Below, one piece after another: positions 16,779 to 26,249 of a stretch of DNA of 64,000 nucleotides. Source of the DNA: Aminipila terrae. GTDB taxonomy: Bacteria > Bacillota > Clostridia > Peptostreptococcales > Anaerovoracaceae. Both the position numbers and the translations under genes were made by a program. How positions within the stretch are numbered: the first letter of the stretch is position 1; each line of letters opens with the position of its first letter. Under the pieces are notes generated by a model, which made no database searches, had not been told where the DNA came from, and saw only the letters and a list, made by a program, of their open reading frames with translations. The stretch covers positions 62,001-126,000 of the forward strand of contig NZ_CP047591.1 in NCBI RefSeq assembly GCF_010120715.1. Direction: 5' to 3'.

Positions 16779-18301
16779 CTGCTTTTCCCCCCATGATTTA
16801 ATGTATTCAATTTATTAGCCATTCTCCTCCGATTTCTTTCTTTATATTTTTCAGTGGCGGCCATTAAAGCATACTGCCAAAGTGCATATATATGATCCTC
16901 AGATAGATTTGTGGTTCTAAAATTGGGCGTACCATATCCCAGAGGATCAGAATTCATCCAATAGTTACTAAAATCGTGATTAATGATTGTATACCCAAAT
17001 TTTTCAGGTGATTTATAAAGTGGCGAACCTGGATACGGTACCGGAATACCAATATGCGTTATTTCATTAAGTTCATTTTCTATGAAATAACATATGGTTT
17101 GTATAAGTCTATTAGCTCCCTCAAATGTCTCATCACCTAGCCCAAATAACCAATATCCAACCGGCTGTATATCGGCATCGCGAATCAACTTGCATTGGTT
17201 AATGGCTTTTTCGAAATCCACAGGTTTATCCATTACATCCAAAACTTCCTGCGAGCTATTTTCTATTCCCATGCTTATCTGAGCACAACCCGCTTTTCTC
17301 ATAAGAGCAAGATCCTCCGCGTCGAGTCTACCGACAGTAGTTTGGCACCACCAGCGAAGATGATTTAATTTTCGCTCTATCAGTAAGTTACATAATTGGT
17401 GAGCTCTTTTTTTATCGACCATAAATGTTAAGTCGCCAAAATCAAAAAAATCGATATTATATTTTTTATGTAAATGCTCAATTTCATCAACTACTTTGAC
17501 CGGATCTCTAAATTGTATCTTATAATCATCATAGGATGTTTTAAAATACGAATCGCAAGTGCAAAATGCACAGCCGTTTGGACATCCTTTACTTGAAAAA
17601 ACCCTTGGCATTAATGGTAATGACTCATAACTACATAAATCATATGCCGGATAAGGAAGTTCATCAAGATCGATATCATGACAACTCCTTTTATGTGTTT
17701 CAACATAATTTCCATTCTTATCTTTATAGCATATTCCTTTTATATCATCAAAGTCGCTAGAATCTTTAGTACAATTAATTAGTTCCACAATGGCGATGTT
17801 GCCCTCTCCTTTTATTACAATATCAATATTTCTATTTTTTAACATCTCTTGGCTATTAATAGTTGGGTGAATACCCCCAACCACAACCAATGAATCGGGA
17901 TGATATTTCTTTATCATTTCGGCTATTTTCAGGGTAGCATCAACAGTTACTGTTATACAAGATATGCCGTAAATCTTTGATTTATTTTTTATAATAGATT
18001 CTTCAATATCGCTATACTCGATCATTCGGTTTTCTTTATCTCTTAAAACCATATCAAGAGTATGGAAATCTAAGACTTCTACTGTGTATCCGCTTTGCAA
18101 AACGGATGCTGCAAGACTATACAAGCCATGATTAGGTTCATTCACAAAATCACCCATAGGTTCTTGGTTATTTAATGAATTCCAATACTCAATAACTATC
18201 TTATTTTGGTTTTGAGATAAGACGCGGAGCAGGAAGTGTGGTTGTATAAGCATTACATCCCTTTCTTTTCCCTGAAATAAAATTTCCGACAGATTTTTCA
18301 T
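16775..18301 (-). CDS. B12-binding radical SAM protein
   Basis: 508 residues. The N-terminal ~200 residues form a cobalamin-binding Rossmann domain (VVVGGIHPTIN, DIVIKGEG). The radical SAM domain has CPNGCAFC (Cx3Cx2C) at about 240 for the 4Fe-4S cluster and SMGIENSS downstream. AGGGGG lies 8 bases before the ATG. Class B members methylate unactivated carbons or rearrange substrates. It is coupled to a lysO-type exporter, which suggests a soluble amino-acid-like substrate or product. Specific reaction unknown. Confidence 0.88.
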   Translation of the reverse strand: MKNLSEILFQGKERDVMLIQPHFLLRVLSQNQNKIVIEYWNSLNNQEPMGDFVNEPNHGLYSLAASVLQSGYTVEVLDFHTLDMVLRDKENRMIEYSDIEESIIKNKSKIYGISCITVTVDATLKIAEMIKKYHPDSLVVVGGIHPTINSQEMLKNRNIDIVIKGEGNIAIVELINCTKDSSDFDDIKGICYKDKNGNYVETHKRSCHDIDLDELPYPAYDLCSYESLPLMPRVFSSKGCPNGCAFCTCDSYFKTSYDDYKIQFRDPVKVVDEIEHLHKKYNIDFFDFGDLTFMVDKKRAHQLCNLLIERKLNHLRWWCQTTVGRLDAEDLALMRKAGCAQISMGIENSSQEVLDVMDKPVDFEKAINQCKLIRDADIQPVGYWLFGLGDETFEGANRLIQTICYFIENELNEITHIGIPVPYPGSPLYKSPEKFGYTIINHDFSNYWMNSDPLGYGTPNFRTTNLSEDHIYALWQYALMAATEKYKERNRRRMANKLNTLNHGGKSR

Positions 18302-18584
18302 AAAAATATCCCCCTATCAATTTACAACTTAGAAAAAAGCCAAAAATCAACTTTTTTCTAGTATTTCAATAAACAATTGGGCATATATTGTTACGTAAAA
18401 AATGTGTATATTATTACATGTTTATCAAATTTTTACATTATTCACTAAAATTATAAACCTACACAAATAATATTGTCAATAAAAACTTACAGTTGATTCA
18501 GGAAAAGGAAAAAACGATCGTATTTCAATTTCTTTACACAATCTTACCCCTGCTGGGTTTGTAAAAAACTGGGCATCTTCAAAA

Positions 18585-18903
18585 TCAGTCTGAGCAAACA
18601 TTATGCTTGGCACGAAATTTAGGATACTCTCCAATATATTTTTTATTTGCTACTAAAACACCCACAAGAGGATGTAATTGATGTACTTCGATACTAAAAT
18701 TCGATTGTGGAAAACAGTTAACTAACTCTTGAACCGTCGATGGCTGGTCACTTCCTGGTCCATAACCAATCGTGTTGTATTCTTCCTTATACTTATCTGG
18801 ATTATCAAAAAACATTAAATCACCAATAACAATAGTTTGAAGACTTTGCCCACCAATGGCTCTTTACTTGCACTATCAAACCGATCTTTTACATTATCCA
18901 TCT
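18585..18903 (-). pseudogene. Broken ORF of unknown family
   Basis: An ATG at 18903 with AAGGAG upstream reads MDNVKDRFDSASKEPLVG; adding one G to CCC at 18849-18851 joins it to the frame GQSLQTIVIGDLMFFDNPDK and on to KHNVCSD at 18585. A further open segment (FEDAQFFTNPAGVRLC) continues to 18476 in another frame. The family is not recognised. Either frameshift errors or a decayed gene. Confidence 0.45.
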
Positions 18904-18959
18904 AATTTCTCCTTTCTTAAGCTATTTTTATTGCAGAGAGTTAAGCTATCCATACCTTC

Positions 18960-19050
18960 TCATTTTTTCCACATAAGTATACAAGTTTCGATGTGCTTTG
19001 AGTAGACAAAAATGATGTGGCGAGGACCTACTGGTTCCTTGACGGAAAGT
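18960..19050 (-). repeat. rlmD-3'-end repeat, copy 3
   Basis: The minus strand reads KEPVGPRHIIFVYS then KHIETCILMWKK and stop. The core is diverged in the way different RlmD orthologues differ (KHIE for KHTE), while the preceding block stays like the other copies. Confidence 0.72.
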
Positions 19051-19091
19051 GTCGATGCTATTTTGTGGATGCATAGTCTCTTGGAAATATG

Positions 19092-19982
19092 TCATAGTTC
19101 AATAGGCTTGTACTCCTCAGCTATCCAGCGACGAGCATACTCGTAAAACCTTGATGCTGCACCAGACAGAAGGTTAAGGCTGCGGCAAGCGATTCCAAGG
19201 TCCCGGTAGCCCTGAGGGTCCAGAGGAATCGCCACAATTCGTCGGTCAAAACCCTGTATCATCATTACAGACATAAGACTAATGCCCAGCCCTTTCTCTA
19301 CCATAGCGATTACGGCGTGATCGTCGCTTTCTACGAAACGTGCGTCTAGGGTAATCCTATTTTTGTCCAGAATAGCTGTAATCTCATCCTCCACCCCCTC
19401 ATTGAGCGCAATGTACGGCAGATTTGGCAGCTCGGAAATGTTGAGTTTTTCCATTCTGGAATAGGGATCATCTTCAGAAAAAATGCCTACGATGGGGTCA
19501 CGGTGCAGGAATTCGGACTCAAGTTCCGGTAAAGTTGGGTATGCAACAAAACCTACATCCACTCGTCCATCAGCTATCCAACTGACAATCTGAGTATCTG
19601 TTCCGTGCAGCAGCTCGAATCTGATTCCAGGGTAATCATGTTGAAATCTCTTTATCATCCCAGGGAGCCACTGTGCAGAGACACTGTTAAATGTTCCAAT
19701 TCTAATAAGACCTTCACGAAGGCCATTGATCTCTCCGATTCGCTCTGAAAGTCTACGTTGGTCATGAAGGACCGTTCTTATATATGGCAACAGCAGTTGC
19801 CCTTCTATAGTAAGTTGTACTCCGTTTCGCCCTCTAGTTAATAGTTTTACATTCCATTGCTCCTCTAATGTATTTAATGCTCTAGTAAGCCCTGATTGTG
19901 TGTAGCCAAGCTCCTCCGCTGCCTGAGTCATTGTTCCAGTCTCGACAGCTTTGATAAATGCCTCGTATTGTGAGAGACTCAT
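19092..19982 (-). CDS. LysR-family transcriptional regulator
   Basis: 296 residues. N-terminal HTH (YEAFIKAVETGTMTQAAEEL, YTQSGLTRALNTLEEQ), then a periplasmic-binding-like effector domain from about 90 (GLIRIGTFNSVSAQWLPGMI). Divergent from the dimethylargininase gene with a 131-bp space, so it very likely controls that gene. The dyad TATACT-TAG-AGTATA at 20065-20079 is a candidate site. Confidence 0.92.
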   Translation of the reverse strand: MSLSQYEAFIKAVETGTMTQAAEELGYTQSGLTRALNTLEEQWNVKLLTRGRNGVQLTIEGQLLLPYIRTVLHDQRRLSERIGEINGLREGLIRIGTFNSVSAQWLPGMIKRFQHDYPGIRFELLHGTDTQIVSWIADGRVDVGFVAYPTLPELESEFLHRDPIVGIFSEDDPYSRMEKLNISELPNLPYIALNEGVEDEITAILDKNRITLDARFVESDDHAVIAMVEKGLGISLMSVMMIQGFDRRIVAIPLDPQGYRDLGIACRSLNLLSGAASRFYEYARRWIAEEYKPIEL

Positions 19983-20064
19983 GTTTTACCTCCTTGATCA
20001 TTGTATGATTAATACTCATGAAAACCATGACATACTTGCCGTTTACGAATCTTTATTTGTATTA

Positions 20065-20079
20065 TATACTTAGAGTATA
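20065..20079. promoter_or_regulatory. Dyad between LysR and dimethylargininase genes
   Basis: TATACT (20065-20070), TAG, AGTATA (20074-20079): a short perfect dyad 34 bp before the dimethylargininase start, of the size LysR proteins bind. Binding is inferred. Confidence 0.5.
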
Positions 20080-20113
20080 GAAAAAATCAATTTAATCTTA
20101 CGGAGGTATAAAT

Positions 20114-20893
20114 ATGTTTACAAAAGCCATTACCAAGAAACCTTGCAAAGCATTAATCGACGGAATATCTACAGCTCAATTCGTAGTAGCAGGCGAAAAG
20201 CCAGACTATGAATTGTCCGCCAGACAGCATGATAAATACGTTGAGATTCTTGAATCTCTAGGATTAGAAGTTCTAGATTTAGAAGCAGATGAGCGTTACC
20301 CTGACTCATGTTTTACAGAAGACCCAGCCGTTGTTATGGAGCGTTGTGCAGTGATCACAAACCCTGCAAGGGACTCCCGCAATGGCGAAAAGGAAGAAAT
20401 CCTTCCAGCTATTCGTAAGTTCTACTCTGATGACCAGATTTTTCACATCGAAGCTCCAGGAACAATGGAAGGCGGTGATGTAATGCGTGTAGGAGATCAC
20501 TTCTACATTGGTCAGAGCGACAGAACAAACGCAGAAGGCGCCCGCCAGTTCAACGAAATAGTTACAAGGTTTGGCTACACTTCATCCACAGTACCTGTAA
20601 CAGAAGGCCTTCATCTAAAGGATTTCGCAATCTACCTTGAAAACAACAATATGCTTGTTACAGAAACCGTTGACAAGCTAGAAGCTTTTAAAGACTTTAA
20701 CCGCTTCGTTGTAGCCCCTGACGAACTTTACGCAATCAACAGTCTGTACATTAACGGTACAGTGCTTGTTCCTGAAGGATATCCTAAGACTCTTAAAATC
20801 ATCGAGGACCTAGGCTACCCTGTAAGGCTAGTTGATACAAGTGAGTTCAAGAAAATTGACGGCAGCCTCACTTGCTTGTCACTAAGATTCTGA
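20114..20893 (+). CDS. N(G),N(G)-dimethylarginine dimethylaminohydrolase-like enzyme
   Basis: 259 residues, the usual DDAH length, guanidino-group-modifying superfamily. Seen: DSCFTEDPAVV (substrate Asp/Glu), EGGDVMRVG, EGLHLKDFAIYL with the catalytic His, and the nucleophile Cys near the C-terminus in GSLTCLSLRF. It hydrolyses methylated arginine to citrulline plus an amine; arginine itself cannot be excluded as substrate. GGAGG precedes the ATG. It is paired divergently with a LysR regulator and ends in a strong terminator. Confidence 0.9.
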   Translation: MFTKAITKKPCKALIDGISTAQFVVAGEKPDYELSARQHDKYVEILESLGLEVLDLEADERYPDSCFTEDPAVVMERCAVITNPARDSRNGEKEEILPAIRKFYSDDQIFHIEAPGTMEGGDVMRVGDHFYIGQSDRTNAEGARQFNEIVTRFGYTSSTVPVTEGLHLKDFAIYLENNNMLVTETVDKLEAFKDFNRFVVAPDELYAINSLYINGTVLVPEGYPKTLKIIEDLGYPVRLVDTSEFKKIDGSLTCLSLRF

Positions 20894-20910
20894 TGCTAAT
20901 TCATATTTCT

Positions 20911-20937
20911 AACGCAGCTTCGGCTGCGTTATTTTTA
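20911..20937 (+). terminator. Terminator of the dimethylargininase gene
   Basis: AACGCAGC-TTCG-GCTGCGTT (20911-20930), an 8-bp stem with a UUCG tetraloop, followed by ATTTTTA. Confidence 0.95.
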
Positions 20938-21016
20938 CGTTCAGGGGGAAAGACTTTAAGCAAAAGCAGTGCCACGACTACTACTCTGTTTTCAGTGCAG
21001 CAACCGTGGCTGTTGT

Positions 21017-21497
21017 TTAGTCTAAATCTGTAAATTCCGTTACAGTTTTGAAATACGTCTCTGGATCTCCGTTCAAAATTTGGTCTGCGTAAGCCAACGG
21101 GGCATTATAAATCAAATAATCCAGCTCTGACCACTGATATATGTATTGCCAACTTCCTCCTATGCCACAGTGGATCTCATATCATACCAAAAACTTCAAT
21201 GCTTCCGTGATTGCCCGTTCCTTTTCAGGTGAGCATTTCGGCTGTTTGGCATTTTCAGACTTTGGTTTATTGTAATTCACTGGCTCAATAATCCCGTGTT
21301 TCTGCTTAATCTGGGCAATAAAGAGGGAATACATTTTCAATCCGGTCTATTCCAACACACGTTCTTTTATCTGCCCGTGTGTTGCATCATTCTGATATCC
21401 AGACATATGGTCCCGAAGTGCTAACTCTGCAATAAGCCGCTACCCCAAGCTTGCTATGTTCAATTGTTTTTGCCGGAATATAGCGGATTTTTTTCAT
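21017..21497 (-). pseudogene. Wreck of mobile-element genes: serine recombinase start and ICE-type domains
   Basis: From an ATG at 21497 the frame reads MKKIRYIPAKTIEHSKLG then VAAYCRVSTS, the N-terminus of a large serine recombinase with its catalytic-Ser motif, and stops within 36 codons. In another frame RLIAELALRDHMSGYQNDAT, YSLFIAQIKQKHGII and CSPEKERAITEALKFLV (to 21182) resemble a small domain common on clostridial ICEs. A third piece (LIYNAPLAYADQILNGDPET) ends at 21017. All are broken by stops or frame changes. This is the only recombinase trace in the array. Confidence 0.65.
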
Positions 21498-21612
21498 CTA
21501 TGTTTCCCCTTATTGCTATAATGATTAAGTTCTCGAATCTGAGTATGAAAAAAGGACATGAAAGCATCTACTCTCATATCCTTAACTTATTGCATATTAT
21601 TTTTAGTCATTT

Positions 21613-21710
21613 TTAGCTGTTTTTCCGATGCAACAGGGCTATGGACTCCACATGCCTTGAGTAGACAAAAATGATGTCGCGAGGACCCACTGGTTCCTTG
21701 GCGTAAGGTA
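21613..21710 (-). repeat. rlmD-3'-end repeat, copy 4
   Basis: The minus strand reads KEPVGPRDIIFVYS then RHVESIALLHRKNS and stop. RHVES is the form found in many other RlmD/RumA proteins, so this copy seems to come from a different rlmD allele than the resident one. Confidence 0.78.
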
Positions 21711-21793
21711 ATTCTCTCGAAAACGGATTATTAATATCCACTTTTGGAAACTCTGTCGCCACTCCTTTAGAAACAAAAGAGCATCATCTTTGT

Positions 21794-22210
21794 TTACAAT
21801 TCAATGACATCTGCACTTTCAAAATTCAGTATCACATTTGCGCTTGTAAAACTTATTTCATATAAAACTAGATACTCACCTACCTGTTCAATTGTATCAG
21901 CATAACCTGTTATTTTTTTGCTGAATACTTCTGCTAGATGGAAAATTGTCCTTTCGCTTTTTCTAACCACCCCTCTTGCTCGAACATGTTCATTACCCAT
22001 ATGGGGTATTGTAGTAAATGCAATTTCATTATTAGTTTCAAATTCTTTAACCTTTTCGTTGTCTCCAAATGTCGAGAAGTAAATCAATTTCTTTTCTTCA
22101 TCAAATATAAAATTTACAATTCTTACATTTGGAACGCTCGCTATACATGTTGCAAGAGCAATTTCCGTCTGTGTGGCCATCATTCTATAAAATTCTTTTT
22201 CTACATTCAT
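21794..22210 (-). CDS. Pyridoxamine 5'-phosphate oxidase-family flavin protein
   Basis: 138 residues, split-barrel fold: ALATCIASVPNVRIVNFIFDEE, LIYFSTFGDNEKVKEFETNN and EHVRARGVVRKS are the strands that bind FMN or F420 in this family. No catalytic assignment can be made. Divergent from a WYL regulator with a palindromic operator between them, the usual partner arrangement. Confidence 0.87.
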   Translation of the reverse strand: MNVEKEFYRMMATQTEIALATCIASVPNVRIVNFIFDEEKKLIYFSTFGDNEKVKEFETNNEIAFTTIPHMGNEHVRARGVVRKSERTIFHLAEVFSKKITGYADTIEQVGEYLVLYEISFTSANVILNFESADVIEL

Positions 22211-22254
22211 CCTTATCTCACTCCTTTGTGTTATTTATGTTCATTTTACTTTTA

Positions 22255-22279
22255 AATGGTGTCATATTGTGATACCATT
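22255..22279. promoter_or_regulatory. Palindromic operator between flavin protein and WYL regulator
   Basis: AATGGTGTCA-TATTG-TGATACCATT: 10-bp arms with one mismatch. It lies in the 97-bp divergent space and is the likely site of the WYL regulator, controlling both genes. Confidence 0.7.
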
Positions 22280-22307
22280 AAATATATCATTTTAAAAAGA
22301 GGGGCAA

Positions 22308-23252
22308 ATGAAAAAATCTGAACGCTTACATGATCTGATGATCTATTTGAATGGTAAAAATTCATTCAACCTAAAGGATGTTATTAATAAATATCAAATC
22401 TCAAAAAGTACAGCTTTGCGAGATATACAGTCACTTGAATCAATTGGAATGCCCATATACTCACAGCAAGGTAGAAACGGGTATTATGGCATACTCCCTA
22501 ATCGATTGTTGTCACCCATTGTTTTCACCATTGACGAGATGTATGCACTCTACTTTGCTATGCTAACCCTTAATGATTATCAAACGACTCCTTTTCACTT
22601 ATCTACAACTGCGCTGAAAAATAAGTTTGAATTGTGCTTATCCGATGTGAAAAAGAATCAGCTCCGGAAAATGGAAAGCATACTACAAATGGGTGGCATC
22701 AAGCATTTTAATGAAAGTAAATTCTTAAAAGATATCTTAGCATTTTCAATTGATAACAAGGTGTGCGAAGTTGAATACACCAAAAATTCTGCTACTCAGA
22801 CATTTTATGTACAGTTCTTCAATATTTCTTCTTCATTTGGCCAATGGTACACAACCGCTTTCAATTTTCAATCAGAGAAACCGATTGTCTTTCGTTGCGA
22901 TAAAATATCGTCCATAATGGAATCCACACATTATATTGCCAAAAATTTATTAGAGTTTGATACGTCAAGTTTTGAGTTCTTCAAAAGTACTGATGCAATT
23001 GATTTTAGGGTGGAAATCACACAAAAAGGCGTTGATAAGTTTTATAAAGAAAACTATCCGTCAATGAAACTAGAAATGATCGATAGTCGATTTTACATCA
23101 ACGGTTATTACAATCAAGGAGAAGAAGATTTCATTGCAAATTACCTTGTCTCTTATGGCAAACAGATACTTTCAATATCCCCAGAAGAATTAAAAAGCAG
23201 CATTACAAATACCATAAGGGAGCTTGACTCTTATTATCTATCGGTAATCTAA
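22308..23252 (+). CDS. HTH/WYL-domain transcriptional regulator
   Basis: 314 residues. The N-terminal winged helix (NLKDVINKYQISKSTALRDIQSLESIGMPIYSQQGRNGYY) matches YafY/DeoR-like proteins. The WYL-like region is around 155-200 (VEYTKNSATQTFYV, FGQWYTTAFNF) and a WCX-like C-terminus follows. AGAGGGG lies before the ATG. It likely regulates the divergent flavin protein gene. Confidence 0.86.
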   Translation: MKKSERLHDLMIYLNGKNSFNLKDVINKYQISKSTALRDIQSLESIGMPIYSQQGRNGYYGILPNRLLSPIVFTIDEMYALYFAMLTLNDYQTTPFHLSTTALKNKFELCLSDVKKNQLRKMESILQMGGIKHFNESKFLKDILAFSIDNKVCEVEYTKNSATQTFYVQFFNISSSFGQWYTTAFNFQSEKPIVFRCDKISSIMESTHYIAKNLLEFDTSSFEFFKSTDAIDFRVEITQKGVDKFYKENYPSMKLEMIDSRFYINGYYNQGEEDFIANYLVSYGKQILSISPEELKSSITNTIRELDSYYLSVI

Positions 23253-23277
23253 CACAACAAGTAATAGATTACCGATA
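23239..23277. repeat. Perfect 13-bp hairpin over the end of the WYL gene
   Basis: TATCGGTAATCTA (23239-23251) is inverted at 23265-23277, loop of 13. The left arm contains the last codons and most of the stop. No U-run follows, as with the hairpin at 4872-4918. Confidence 0.7.
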
Positions 23278-23366
23278 GAACCAGTCGATATGTTTCCACA
23301 TACAAAAATCCACTGAATGTCATCTATACACCCAGTGGCTTAATCCATTGATATTACTAGCATTTA

Positions 23367-23455
23367 TCATCTTTCTAACAGAACCACACACTCCGTATGC
23401 CGTGAACATGCAATAATGATGACATAAAGAGCTAGTGGTTCCTTGGTGGAAGGTA
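23367..23455 (-). repeat. rlmD-3'-end repeat, copy 5
   Basis: The minus strand reads KEPLALYVIIIACS then RHTECVVLLER and stop. A CCACTG/CAGTGG hairpin lies just beyond (about 23310-23340). Confidence 0.78.
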
Positions 23456-23601
23456 TTTCTCTTGTAATGGATCTATAAAATCCCTATCTAGAAAGTTTTT
23501 ACCTATATTTTTATATTCTTATAAAACATAAATATCCTCATATCCTCCTGTTGAGACGATGTGATATCTAACCTTTCCATTTCTTTTCAAATATAGTTGC
23601 G

Positions 23602-24717
23602 TCAAACTCGGGATTTAAAACACATATTGTCACGATGCAACAAATAGTATTCTGAAGTACTTTGAATTAACAAATCTCCTTTTGAATTTCTATATATAAT
23701 TGGGTAATCTTTGGTATCTATTGGGAGCTTCACGTAATAGAACCTGCCTTCTTTATTAAATGCAATTAAAACTTTTATATCGCTGAATGCATCAACAAAA
23801 TAAACTGCTTCATTGGTTTCCCCAGCAAAAGGTAATATTCTATATCTTGATGGATATCTAGAATATAATTCGGAAGGAATCTTTATTTTTACAAGTTTGT
23901 TATCCTCTTTTTTATATATTATCTTTCTTTGATTTAATGTGGATAAAATATAATAATCACCATTTATATAAATATCAACCACTGCATCGGAGTAAATCCC
24001 CGAATCATCAGGTTTCAAAAAAGCATTCAGGTCAAGCTTATGTGAATTTATCTCATTTCCCTCAATATCATATTGAACGATATAAAATTCTGTTTTACCA
24101 TTATCTTCCACGTTTTCAAAAGAATAAATAGAGTTGTTATCAACACAAATTGAAGATATAATAGTGCCAATCCCTTCAGCCCTATTACATTCTTTTTTTA
24201 CGATTTGCTTGGCTTGTAGAGTATTAATATCAATCAAGTCTATTGTGTATCTATTTGTAATGCCATCGTCAAGCGTATTAATATTCATTAAGACCAGATT
24301 CTGGTCTATATTAAACAAATAGTTAAAGCTAATATTACCACTCCATTTATAAATTGCCCTTACACTTTGATCTTGCGTATTTATTTTTAAAATAGAATAC
24401 TCAGATTCATCATCTTTATTTATAAGATATATGTCATTCTTTATAGGAACTATATCAGTTATAATGTAATCTGTATTGGAAAAATAAGCCAATTTGAAAT
24501 TTCTTTTTTTTTGTATATCATAAAGGAATAAGGTTAAATTCCTATAGCCGTCTTCTTTATCATTTACAGAATAATATATTTTTTCATCATCGTAACAAAT
24601 TATCTGCGCATTGGAAGGAATTTCTGACAATATAAGAATTGATTGTTTCTCATTTGAACAGCTTGTAAGCGAAAAAATTGAAATGATAATTATAGCAATA
24701 GTTATTTTGATTTTCAT
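23602..24717 (-). CDS. Putative lipoprotein of unknown function
   Basis: 371 residues. Signal peptide with lipobox LTSCSN (Cys 20), so it is probably anchored on the outer face of the membrane. The remainder is a run of short strand motifs such as IYLINKDDESEYSILKINT and NGDYYILSTLNQRKIIYK, suggesting a beta-propeller-like fold. It lies downstream of the C39-like peptidase gene (85 bp) and is probably cotranscribed. Function unknown. Confidence 0.65.
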   Translation of the reverse strand: MKIKITIAIIIISIFSLTSCSNEKQSILILSEIPSNAQIICYDDEKIYYSVNDKEDGYRNLTLFLYDIQKKRNFKLAYFSNTDYIITDIVPIKNDIYLINKDDESEYSILKINTQDQSVRAIYKWSGNISFNYLFNIDQNLVLMNINTLDDGITNRYTIDLIDINTLQAKQIVKKECNRAEGIGTIISSICVDNNSIYSFENVEDNGKTEFYIVQYDIEGNEINSHKLDLNAFLKPDDSGIYSDAVVDIYINGDYYILSTLNQRKIIYKKEDNKLVKIKIPSELYSRYPSRYRILPFAGETNEAVYFVDAFSDIKVLIAFNKEGRFYYVKLPIDTKDYPIIYRNSKGDLLIQSTSEYYLLHRDNMCFKSRV

Positions 24718-24802
24718 AAGCCCCCCTCATAAAATTAAACGCAAAAATCTAAGTGATGTAGATGCTAAAACTAAGCATCTACATCATTATTATATGCCTA
24801 TA

Positions 24803-25548
24803 TTAAAAAGCTATTTCTTTTGCAAAATGATTAGATGTTCCCTTATAGATTGTTTTTACTGGAACATAATATTTGCCAGTAGTATTGCTAGGAACCTTAT
24901 TTTCGACAGCGGGGTCAGTTACTAAAATCTCTGAGCCATAATCTCTATAACCACTTGCATTCATAAAATGCCCTGAGGACTTTATGTCGTATGGAAATCC
25001 GTATGCTGTTAAGACTTTCATTCTTAGTATAGGAGGTTTTTTTCCTAACACAGCTGACGGTATTGCCACAAACAGATAATCTTCGCTAGGATTGGAATAT
25101 GTCTCATATACTGCTCCTGTTTGTTTCTTAATGTAACTTTTTATAGTTGCCAAATCTGTACCGTTGCTGTTATTTTTAATTCCAAATGCCTCTGCTATTT
25201 TTTCTTGAGACGGAGAGCTTCCATTTATGTATGTTATTACCTGATTTGCTGTTGCGGCTCCACACCAGTTGTCTTTGGCTTGTGTACACACTGAAACTTT
25301 CATATCTCTTTTTTAGGAAGTGAACCTCCCGGATCTCTAGTTAGATTTTGATTGGATGGCTGGGTATACCGAAGATCAATTGCGTCATCACTTTTTTTCC
25401 CATTATCTCCACATATCTCAGTACCCCTTTGAGAGTTGACATCACGGGAAATATCTACTGAATCTGTTGCAAAAACAGTAGCTGTCGATGTTGCTACTGT
25501 AAATAAAAGCAAGAAACTTGCAAGCTTACATAATGTTTTCTTTTTCAT
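24803..25548 (-). CDS. Secreted C39-like cysteine peptidase, split by a frame break
   Basis: The first frame (25548-25300) has a signal peptide (LLLFTVATSTATVFA) and a short polar stretch. The second (25303-24803) holds a papain-like Peptidase_C39_2 domain: QAKDNWCGAATANQV (Cys), SGHFMNASGY (His), LVTDPA (Asp). One extra base in the TTTTTT at 25309-25314 would join them as a ~248-residue secreted protein. Alternatively the ATGA overlap gives two coupled proteins, but the second then lacks a signal peptide and has a poor ribosome site. A secreted peptidase is the better reading. Confidence 0.7.
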
Positions 25549-26249
25549 ACTTTTTCTTTTGTATGATGGTTAAAATCATACGCTCCTTATATAATAGATT
25601 TAGGTTGATTAAGGTAACCTATTACCCTTGATTAACTGCATATTTATACGGTTTCATATTGTATAAATATTTTATTAGATAGAGTGGACATTATTGGCTT
25701 TTTATCTACTCCTTATAATTTGAAGAATCGCTTTCCTTTATGGCTGTTGGTTATACGTAAAGTTGAGCAATTAATCTTTTTCTTACAATCATACGCAACA
25801 CCCCCTGTTTGTAAATTGTAAAAGTAATGAAAATAGAGCTCATACTTAATAATATAAATGTATCTATTCTCATTTTAAGATTTAATTACTATAATTCTTT
25901 CTGCATATAAAACATTTCTCTTGCTAATCCCATACATATACTATCTGTTTAATAAATATTGTCAATATTTTCTGTATGAAATGTTGTCTCAGCTGCGTGA
26001 AATGTGATTTTAGGCTAATTTTATACTAAAATAATAAAAACATCATAGTACATGATTTAACCTCTCCACAGTACGATGATGTTATTATAAAATTTAAATA
26101 CTTTCCTATATTTTCGCCTATTTTAAAGGCGCAAAAACCGTTTTATTTCTATGCGGTTTTTGCCTTAAATCAGAACCACATTTAGTCATCTTTTTTATCA
26201 CCTCAAGGGTTTCCGAAACTCCGGATATGTCAAACTCTTTCCAAATCCT
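25549..26249. other. Intergenic region upstream of the peptidase gene
   Basis: No gene. CATCATAGTAC/GTACGATGATG (about 26041-26081) forms a hairpin, and GCAAAAACCG (26131-26140) pairs with CGGTTTTTGC (26154-26163), 10 bp. The latter recurs in altered form next to copies 2 and 7. Confidence 0.5.
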
